Positions 1 through 4,260 of a stretch of 6,868 bases of DNA are shown here, piece by piece. The notes under the pieces were generated by a model. The model saw only the letters and a program-made list of their open reading frames with translations. It ran no database searches and was not told the origin of the DNA. This DNA is from Gemmatimonadota bacterium. GTDB lineage: Bacteria; Latescibacterota; UBA2968; UBA8231. The translations under genes were made by a program, and so were the position numbers. The stretch is from positions 1 to 6,868 of the forward strand of contig VXOR01000004.1 in NCBI GenBank assembly GCA_009840005.1, in the 5' to 3' direction. Each line of letters starts with the position of its first letter. The first letter of the stretch is position 1.

Positions 1-48
1 GCCATTCGATCCGCCTTCGAAGAGTTGCAAACACTCAAAACTGCGTAA
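1..48 (+). CDS. Possible C-terminal end of a plus-strand gene cut by the window edge
   Basis: The first plus frame is open from base 1 to a TAA at 46-48 and reads AIRSAFEELQTLKTA, which looks like an amphipathic C-terminal helix. It would be convergent with the higBA operon, with 54 bases between the two stop codons. Fifteen codons are too few to identify a family, and a chance open frame of this length is common. The protein-like composition is the only support. Confidence 0.3.
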   Translation, partial: AIRSAFEELQTLKTA

Positions 49-57
49 CATCAGTGA

Positions 58-90
58 ATTAGTACAGCCGACTTCGCGCGGCATTTTGCG
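58..90. repeat. Diverged repeat, copy A (33 bp), just past the 3' end of higA
   Basis: This stretch aligns with 1748-1779. The shared blocks are ATTAGT, GCCGA, TTCGCGC, GCAT and TTGC, with five substitutions and one single-base gap. On the minus strand both copies read as a coding-like K-M-x-R-E-(V/I)-G. The two copies lie on either side of the complete higBA module in the same orientation. This suggests they are remnants of one ancestral sequence duplicated or split when the module arrived. Confidence 0.55.
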
Positions 91-102
91 AACGTAGGAA
101 TC

Positions 103-1323
103 TCATGCCGCCATACCGAATTGCCGCCGCACCTCGCCGGTCCCAACGAATTGCGACAGTAGCCGATGGTTCTGCCGTTCGTACCGGACCTTCCCCGCAA
201 CGATCGCCGGATGCACCTGCAACGCGTTTGCCAGATTCATCACTGTCATGGAGGTCGGATGATCGCGAACCGCGCTCGCTTCCCACACAGCCCACGGAAT
301 GAGTGCCTCCTCTGCCCATTCATCGGCCTGCGCCTCCCTCGGGTTTTCCCCCTCCCCTTCCACGGTGCGCAACGTCAGATCATCGAAGAAAGCAACACCT
401 TGGTTGTGGTCCATATGGCGACCCACATGAGCCAGTTCGTGCAATAGGCAGAACCAGAAATGGTCGATCCGGTCATAGCGCAGGGTCAATCCGACCACGG
501 GCCGACCATCGCCGAGTCGGAGCGCTACCCCATCGAGATATGTTCTCGGCAGATGCCGCTCGGTCACCAGCGCGATGCCATTCTCTGCCAAGAAGTCCTT
601 GGCGAGCCTCGGTCCGTCCCCCGACCCACTAAGCCTCGCGACCTCCTTGAGAAAGTCCAAGGTCACAGTACCGCATACGTAGTTCACCTCTGGCGGATTT
701 TCGTTCGCCTCCGCCAGAACTTGCCAGCACCAAGCCTTGAGCGCATAAGGGTCCATTTTGGCGTTTACCCGCAGGTGATCGTTCTTGCGGTACAACGCAG
801 CACCGACCACATCCCGTCCACCCGCCCGTTCAATCAGAGCACCGATGAGTTCCTCGGCCCGCTCCGCTAAGCCGGGGCCGTCGGGGAACCACTTTAACTT
901 GGCCATCGCCTTGAGGGGAAACCGGGTCCACTCAATGTCGGCCAATGTCTCGTCAAGTGTTGTGCCCGGCTGCCGGAGAAGCACATCTGCCGGGATCCCG
1001 AGATGCTCATGGAGCGCACGCGCCATCTGCATCGTGATAGCCCGCTTACCGGAAAGAACCTCCGACACTTTCGCACGACTCCCGATAAAAGGGATCAGGT
1101 CGCGCGGGCTCAGGCCTCCTTGATCCATGCGGAATTCAATGGCCGCGAGGGGGCTTGGATACCCCATTGGCTCGTGTTTGCTCTCATACAACTCGACGAG
1201 ATCAACCAAGACATCGAGCTCGTCGCCCTCCGGGCTACCGGGAGCCGCATCCATGAGTTCGTCAACCCGGGCCAGCGCGATCTCGTAGTCCTTCTCTGTC
1301 CGAATCGGCTTAACATTCGCCAT
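103..1323 (-). CDS. higA: HigA-type antitoxin: XRE DNA-binding protein fused to an ImmA/IrrE-family metallopeptidase domain
   Basis: This 406-residue protein is the antitoxin and probable autorepressor of the HigB toxin encoded just upstream. The N-terminal part, about residues 55-116, holds an XRE-like helix-turn-helix (LSPRDLIPFIGSRAKVSEVL, then LSGKRAITMQMARALHEHLG). After a helical linker comes an ImmA/IrrE-type domain with the zinc site HELAH at 295-299 and a likely third ligand at E330 in REAQADEWAEEALIP. That spacing of about 31 residues after the second His resembles IrrE-type proteases. Classical HigA is near 100 residues, so the peptidase domain is a large addition. The start at 1323 is set by a perfect AAGGAGGT at 1330-1337, six bases upstream and inside the end of higB; the genes are separated by two bases, so they are co-transcribed. 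Family roles are known; proteolytic activity, and whether it affects the antitoxin itself, are inferred. Confidence 0.9.
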   Translation of the reverse strand: MANVKPIRTEKDYEIALARVDELMDAAPGSPEGDELDVLVDLVELYESKHEPMGYPSPLAAIEFRMDQGGLSPRDLIPFIGSRAKVSEVLSGKRAITMQMARALHEHLGIPADVLLRQPGTTLDETLADIEWTRFPLKAMAKLKWFPDGPGLAERAEELIGALIERAGGRDVVGAALYRKNDHLRVNAKMDPYALKAWCWQVLAEANENPPEVNYVCGTVTLDFLKEVARLSGSGDGPRLAKDFLAENGIALVTERHLPRTYLDGVALRLGDGRPVVGLTLRYDRIDHFWFCLLHELAHVGRHMDHNQGVAFFDDLTLRTVEGEGENPREAQADEWAEEALIPWAVWEASAVRDHPTSMTVMNLANALQVHPAIVAGKVRYERQNHRLLSQFVGTGEVRRQFGMAA

Positions 1324-1325
1324 CT

Positions 1326-1619
1326 CTAAACCTCCTTCGCGTCCACGGCGTCATACTCGACGTGTGTACCCACAAAGCGCACATAGACGACGCGGTACTT
1401 GTATTTGATTTCCGCCACGAGTCTGTAGTCATTGCCCTTGATATTGAAGACTACCCGGTTGCCTCCAACGATACTGGCGCTACGGTACTTCGCCTTTACC
1501 TTCGCCGACGCATCCCAATCCTCTTGCTTGACTTCCCGATACCAAGCAAGAAGCGGCTCTTTGGCGTTCGGATGCCGCTCCCAGAACTCCCGGAGCGCCC
1601 TCTTGGCGATGATCCGCAT
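1326..1619 (-). CDS. higB: HigB-family toxin (predicted mRNA interferase, HigB_toxin/RelE-like fold)
   Basis: This 97-residue protein matches the HigB_toxin family over its whole length. It has the characteristic opening MRIIAKRALREFWERHP, the central KYRSASIVGGNRVVFNIKGN block, the YRLVAEIKYKYRVVYVRFVG strand pair and the closing THxEYDxVDA. Family members cleave translated mRNA at the ribosome when not neutralised by the partner antitoxin. The toxin gene comes first, as usual for higBA and opposite to most type II systems. The start at 1619 agrees with the family N-terminus, but its ribosome site is poor: AGGA only three bases from the ATG. The start codon itself lies in a perfect palindrome (1616-1630). 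The strong site for higA at the end of this gene, against the weak one here, would favour antitoxin synthesis. The gene appears intact. Confidence 0.92.
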   Translation of the reverse strand: MRIIAKRALREFWERHPNAKEPLLAWYREVKQEDWDASAKVKAKYRSASIVGGNRVVFNIKGNDYRLVAEIKYKYRVVYVRFVGTHVEYDAVDAKEV

Positions 1620-1630
1620 AGGTCCTATGC
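1616..1630. promoter_or_regulatory. Perfect palindrome over the higB start codon (candidate operator or mRNA hairpin)
   Basis: GCATAGG-T-CCTATGC has seven-base perfect arms around one central base. The higB start codon (1617-1619) sits in one arm and the only Shine-Dalgarno-like AGGA overlaps the centre. It could be an operator for the HigA helix-turn-helix dimer. It could equally be an mRNA hairpin that hides the toxin start, although a one-base loop would have to open several pairs. The symmetry is seen directly; the role is inferred. Confidence 0.5.
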
Positions 1631-1715
1631 CGTTACCATTTTGACTTTAAGTAATATGATCCCAAAAAGGGAGCGATTCTGAAATTAGTACTCGGCGGGC
1701 TGGATGTCAAGCAGG

Positions 1716-1746
1716 CCATGCGGAACTCAATCGCCGCGAGGGGCCT
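1716..1746 (-). pseudogene. Fossil fragment of a second higA-like gene
   Basis: Positions 1716-1743 match 1125-1152 inside higA at 26 of 28 bases. Read on the minus strand in the higA frame, both copies encode LAAIEFRM (higA residues 59-66), preceded by Pro. The two differences, GCC/GCG for Ala and GAA/GAG for Glu, are both synonymous. That pattern suggests a piece of a once-functional paralogue rather than a recent copying error. On both sides the similarity to higA stops abruptly; upstream on the minus strand it joins repeat copy B. Confidence 0.65.
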
Positions 1747-1747
1747 A

Positions 1748-1779
1748 ATTAGTCGGCCGATTTCGCGCAGCATCTTGCC
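1748..1779. repeat. Diverged repeat, copy B (32 bp), upstream of higBA
   Basis: This aligns with copy A at 58-90. On the minus strand it reads K-M-L-R-E-I-G-R-L-I and continues in frame into the higA fossil (PLAAIEFRM), so the two together may be a scrap of one rearranged coding sequence. Copy A lies beyond the end of higA, so the intact module is bracketed by the pair. Confidence 0.55.
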
Positions 1780-1977
1780 ACGGCTATACGGAATCGGCTC
1801 AATAGTCTATAGAATCTCTCAGGTGAGCAGCTTCAGCCTTGCAGATTTCTACGGCTCGTATTATGTCTATGCGATATTCAGTGGGAATCTCATCAGAAAG
1901 CGCGGTCACTTGGAGCTCTCCTGTGCTTTTTTATCTCAGGCGTCGGCATCGCATCAATGTTCTGAAACAGGCCCCGA

Positions 1978-2280
1978 TCAGATGTCGATATCATCGGGTA
2001 ATCGCTGTGCCCCGTGGAATACCGCCAGCATATCCACCTGATCTTCCGACTTGATGCGATACACGATGCGATACGGAGCTTCAAGTACCTCTCGTATGTC
2101 CTGCTCTTGGTCTTGGTATTCAGGTACTACACGGCCTGATTGCGGAAAGGCCCCTATCTGCTGTGAACAGCGCGTGATCTTGTCCACCATCCTGAGTGCA
2201 TAAACCGGCGCATCCGCTGCGATGTAGCGGTAGATGTTGTCCAAATGTGACAGCGCTTCATCTGTCCAATGGACTTTCAT
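1978..2280 (-). CDS. parE: RelE/ParE-family type II toxin
   Basis: This 100-residue protein has the ParE/RelE layout: two N-terminal helices (EALSHLDNIYRYIAADAP) and then the strand region with FPQSGRVVPEYQ, IREVLEAPYRIVYRIK and a final VDMLAVFHGAQRLP. The GR-x-VPE, REV-x4-YRIVYRI and H-x2-QR signatures are those of family PF05016. ParE members act on DNA gyrase and RelE members cut ribosome-bound mRNA; sequence alone does not decide which applies here. The start at 2280 overlaps the stop of the upstream antitoxin by ATGA (2277-2280), so translation is coupled and the toxin has no ribosome site of its own. Length is normal and there is no sign of damage. The gene symbol denotes family only. 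Confidence 0.88.
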   Translation of the reverse strand: MKVHWTDEALSHLDNIYRYIAADAPVYALRMVDKITRCSQQIGAFPQSGRVVPEYQDQEQDIREVLEAPYRIVYRIKSEDQVDMLAVFHGAQRLPDDIDI

Positions 2281-2465
2281 TTAGGCAGTCCATACTTCCC
2301 ACGAACCGCCTCCACATCGGTCACGCGGCCTGCTTCGCTATCGGCGAGCCCCGACTCAATAGCTTGTCGTTCGTAAGCTTTGCGCATCACATCATCCCAC
2401 GTGGCATTGTCAGGAAGTGCGTCCACCAAGCGATGTGCTGCTTCCTTGAAGTTGGCTGCATTCAT
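2277..2465 (-). CDS. Small antitoxin partner of the ParE-family toxin
   Basis: This 62-residue acidic, helical protein (EAAHRLVDALPDNATWDDVM, then RQAIESGLADSEAGRVTDVE) resembles a short antitoxin type often found just before ParE/RelE toxins in cyanobacteria and other bacteria. The segment LPDNATWDD-x2-x5-RQ-x-IE-x-GLAD-x2-AGR also occurs as the C-terminal, toxin-binding part of longer Phd/YefM-like antitoxins. No clear N-terminal DNA-binding domain remains, so it may bind the toxin without repressing well. The start at 2465 follows AGGGGAT seven bases upstream. The four-base overlap with the toxin start fixes the pair as one operon, antitoxin first. The exact family name is uncertain; the role rests on position and motif. 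Confidence 0.8.
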   Translation of the reverse strand: MNAANFKEAAHRLVDALPDNATWDDVMRKAYERQAIESGLADSEAGRVTDVEAVRGKYGLPK

Positions 2466-2677
2466 ATTAGATCCCCTGTGTTTGTCGTATGGTTAAAGAC
2501 GTTGAGTGGTTAGCCTTAAAAAAATACCCTATTTCTATCGGCGTCGCTATTACCTCCCCCACTCCTCTTTCGGCACTTCCGAATAACCCTGCGGTTCGTA
2601 CCCAATCGCCCTCTATAGCACGTAAGCGCATTATCGACGTACCGGTTCAGAGTTTCAATACGCCGCACGGAACGATC
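2466..2677 (-). other. Degenerate spacer between the vapC remnant and the ParE operon
   Basis: Directly after the premature stop of the vapC remnant, the same minus frame stays open for 53 codons, 2677 to a TAA at 2516-2518, and reads from DRSVRRIETLNRYVDNALTC onward. I cannot place it in PIN domains or any other family. It may be frame-shifted toxin remains or unrelated sequence joined by deletion. The promoter of the ParE operon should lie here, near 2470-2530, but I see no convincing -35/-10 pair. Confidence 0.35.
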
Positions 2678-2707
2678 CTAGACTCTGACGTCAAGCAACG
2701 CTCTCAC
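2678..2707 (-). pseudogene. Remnant of the vapC (PIN-domain toxin) start, terminated after nine codons
   Basis: Three bases after the vapB stop, a GTG at 2705-2707 opens VRALLDVRV and then a TAG at 2678-2680. Many VapC partners of this VapB type begin MRALLDVNVLIALLD, in which the Asp of LLDV is the first catalytic acid of the PIN nuclease. Base by base, GTCAGAGTCTAGGATCG is close to a GTC-AAC-GTC-CTG-ATC-G coding version, so the toxin start has decayed by small changes. Nothing like the later PIN acidic motifs is found downstream. The toxin is therefore lost and vapB is orphaned. Position and the first seven residues are the evidence; both are short. Confidence 0.6.
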
Positions 2708-2710
2708 GAG

Positions 2711-2956
2711 TCAAATCCCCAACTCGTCGCGAAGTTCATTGACAAGCTCGTTCGTGACAGCGTAGCCACCTGCTGGTATGGGCTTGAAGCCATATATATC
2801 TCGCTTCGGCTTGCTTGCAGCTTCGGGTTCCACCCTCGCTGCTAGTGCTTCGCGCATGAGTTCTGACACCAGCTTCCCGGCCGTCTTGTGGTCGCGCTTG
2901 GCGAGTTTCTTCGCCGCCGTAAGGACATCATCGTCAATATCGAGAGTAATGCGCAT
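2711..2956 (-). CDS. vapB: VapB-family ribbon-helix-helix antitoxin, now without its toxin
   Basis: This 81-residue protein starts with the ribbon-helix-helix MRITLDIDDDVLTAAKKLAK followed by KTAGKLVSELMREAL (about residues 1-40), a dimer that binds operator DNA. It ends with the toxin-binding tail YGFKPIPAGGYAVTNELVNE-LRDELGI. The GF-x-P...GG...VTNELV-x2-LRDE tail is typical of the VapB group formerly DUF2191, whose partners are PIN RNases. Length is normal, so the antitoxin itself looks intact. The start at 2956 follows AAGGAA six bases upstream. Two direct TCCGATT copies lie just before it (2969-2975 and 2984-2990) and could be operator half-sites. The expected toxin gene immediately downstream is reduced to a nine-codon remnant. 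The free antitoxin might still repress itself or counter a VapC elsewhere; this is inference. Confidence 0.87.
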   Translation of the reverse strand: MRITLDIDDDVLTAAKKLAKRDHKTAGKLVSELMREALAARVEPEAASKPKRDIYGFKPIPAGGYAVTNELVNELRDELGI

Positions 2957-2968
2957 TGGGGATTCCTT

Positions 2969-2990
2969 TCCGATTAGATTTTCTCCGATT
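2969..2990. repeat. Short direct repeat TCCGATT upstream of vapB
   Basis: TCCGATT occurs at 2969-2975 and again at 2984-2990, 15 bases apart and 13 bases before the vapB start. Ribbon-helix-helix antitoxins bind repeated half-sites next to their own start, so an operator is possible. Seven-base repeats also arise by chance. Confidence 0.2.
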
Positions 2991-3000
2991 CAAACATCAG

Positions 3001-3120
3001 CTACCGGAACGCATCCTCAACATCCTCCGTAAATCCCTGCGCTTTGAACCACTCTTCCAGCACCAGATTATCCTCTTCCATGCCCTCCGGCGTCTCACCA
3101 CCGGGCCGTTTTATCAGCGG
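3001..3120 (-). other. Unidentified protein-like fragment with its own stop, abutting the IS
   Basis: From 3120 the minus frame reads [20 protein letters not shown], then an acidic stretch ending EDAFR and a TAG at 3001-3003, 39 codons in all with many G/C-ending codons. An internal ATG at 3079-3081 would give 26 residues, but the GGAGGG before it is too close to serve well. It could be the surviving C-terminus of an older gene upstream of vapB. It overlaps, in another frame, the predicted original end of the DUF946 gene (3095-3112). I do not recognise the family. Confidence 0.25.
3095..3112 (-). pseudogene. Displaced original 3' end of the DUF946/Vps62-like gene
   Basis: If the IS and one target-duplication copy are removed, the DUF946 reading frame continues from the duplication at 3113-3121 into AAA-ACG-GCC-CGG-TGG-TGA. 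This gives K-T-A-R-W and a stop at 3095-3097. The predicted original C-terminus is thus Y-S-F-I-P-(H/A)-D-K-T-A-R-W, for a protein of about 450 residues. The frame is preserved because the duplication is nine bases. The reconstruction depends on accepting the imperfect duplication. Confidence 0.5.
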
Positions 3121-3121
3121 G
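3113..3121. repeat. Putative target-site duplication, left copy
   Basis: ATCAGCGGG directly abuts the left terminal repeat. The right copy is ATCATGGGG at 4321-4329, seven of nine bases identical. Nine bases is a normal duplication length in the IS4 family. The two mismatches point to an old insertion, or to chance. Confidence 0.5.
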
Positions 3122-3135
3122 CACACTACACGACA
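3122..3135. repeat. Left terminal inverted repeat of the IS
   Basis: CACACTACACGACA is the perfect inverted complement of 4307-4320. The stop codon of the transposase (TAG, 3126-3128) lies inside this repeat. Confidence 0.92.
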
Positions 3136-4217
3136 TTATGGGTATTGAAGGCTGGTGCTGGGTTGCTCAATAGCCGTAGGCACTGGTTGAAGGTGGCGGC
3201 TTGCTGGTGAATATTGAGTAGGATATACTGGAGATAATCAGCCCCATAGCGAAAGAAACTGTAGGCTTTGTAGCCATGGTTTTTCATTTTTAAGGGTTTG
3301 TGCTGCGCCCTCCATACGCCGACGAGAAAAGCCCAAGCAAACGTTAGAGCTAATAAGGCGACCATCTTTTCAATGCGTTCGGTTCGATTCAAATGGGTGC
3401 TTTCAAAATCAAAGCCTCGGGCCTTGAAGGCGGCGAAGAGACACTCAATAGCCCAGCGTTGGCGATAGTGGTCCAGGGCCCACCGGCCGGGTTGGGTGCT
3501 GACGACCAACAGATACTCGGTGGCCAGCCGCATCCCCGACAGGTAGAGGCTATGGCCATAGACCACCCGGGGCTTGCGCAGGATACGCACTTGGTCTACG
3601 GCCAAGTCCGAAACGAGCCGACGGACGGGGTACTGGCGTGGGGCATCCGACCCTACCAAGGCGTTTTCGCGAATGCGGATAGCGAAGCCGATACGCTGCT
3701 TTTTGAGCCAACTAAACCACGGCTGCCCAATAAATTCGCGGTCTGCGACCAACGCTTGGATCTGCGCGGCGGGCACCACTTCAAGCACCCGTTCCATCAA
3801 GGCGATCCGCTCCGCGGTATGGGAGTTGCCTTGTTTGGGAAGCACCGTCCAAAAAAGCGGGAAGGCCACCCCCCGATGCACCAACCCGACCAACAGTATA
3901 TTGATCGGCAACCGACCAAAGTGCCACAGCGTCCGATCCATCGTTATCACCCACTGCCGCTGCGCCGGCAACAGGTGCAGCATCACCTGAGCCATCAAGA
4001 CATAGTCCAACTCAAAGGTGGCCAAAAAGCGTTGAACACGCCGATAGTTGGATGCCGGAGCCGCGTGGCCATTCAGCCCGTGGGCGATCCGGGTCAGATT
4101 GACGGTCATCACCCGCAGCAACGATAAAATGAACGCACTGAGAAACCACACGCGGCGTTTATGCCAAGGCAAATACGCTTGCAACACCGCTTGTAAATCC
4201 GTAGTTTGGCTCAACAT
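3126..4217 (-). CDS. IS4-family DDE transposase
   Basis: This 363-residue transposase moves the surrounding element by cut-and-paste DNA transfer. The DDE acids are visible as D94 in [10 protein letters not shown]159 in LVADREFIG and E258 in the IS4-family YREK motif, with exact spacing Y251-x2-R254-x3-E258-x6-K265 ([20 protein letters not shown]). An N-terminal helical region (about residues 1-80) probably binds the terminal repeats. A strand-rich insertion lies between D159 and E258, as in Tn5/IS10-like enzymes. The start at 4217 is supported by AGGAG nine bases upstream, and 103 bases separate the start from the right end of the element. The stop codon is inside the left terminal repeat, a compact arrangement. 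Length is normal for the family and no frameshift is seen. A 244-codon open frame on the opposite strand here is a shadow. Confidence 0.93.
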   Translation of the reverse strand: MLSQTTDLQAVLQAYLPWHKRRVWFLSAFILSLLRVMTVNLTRIAHGLNGHAAPASNYRRVQRFLATFELDYVLMAQVMLHLLPAQRQWVITMDRTLWHFGRLPINILLVGLVHRGVAFPLFWTVLPKQGNSHTAERIALMERVLEVVPAAQIQALVADREFIGQPWFSWLKKQRIGFAIRIRENALVGSDAPRQYPVRRLVSDLAVDQVRILRKPRVVYGHSLYLSGMRLATEYLLVVSTQPGRWALDHYRQRWAIECLFAAFKARGFDFESTHLNRTERIEKMVALLALTFAWAFLVGVWRAQHKPLKMKNHGYKAYSFFRYGADYLQYILLNIHQQAATFNQCLRLLSNPAPAFNTHNVV

Positions 4218-4260
4218 AGACCTGTGCTCCTAGCCAAAGGGTTTATCGGGATTGGATACC

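Larger units (their letters stand above)
1620..1977. other. Region between two TA modules without an intact gene
   Basis: No convincing gene is present. Near the higB end are the start-codon palindrome and a smaller inverted repeat TCCC-AAAAA-GGGA (1660-1672), which may belong to the higBA control region. In the middle lie a higA-derived fossil (1716-1746) and repeat copy B (1748-1779). The stretch 1790-1977 shows nothing recognisable on either strand. I could not assign a convincing -35/-10 pair. Confidence 0.6.

Noticed and set aside
73..92. TTCGC...GCGAA inverted repeat as a terminator between higA and the left-edge frame
   Set aside because: Arms of only five bases, a ten-base loop and no clear T-run on either side.
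303..870. Plus-strand open frames opposite higA
   Set aside because: Arg/Pro/Ser-rich shadows without ribosome sites; the minus strand has an intact two-domain protein over the same bases.
2596..2625. Similarity of GTACCCAATCGCCC and CTATAG to a cloning-vector polylinker and T7 promoter
   Set aside because: The match needs several insertions and deletions and does not continue into the T7 promoter or vector backbone, so contamination is not supported.
3393..4127. 244-codon plus-strand open frame opposite the transposase
   Set aside because: It is a shadow of the transposase coding strand: low-complexity Pro/Gly/Gln-rich content, no family motif, and it lies wholly inside a gene with a complete DDE signature.
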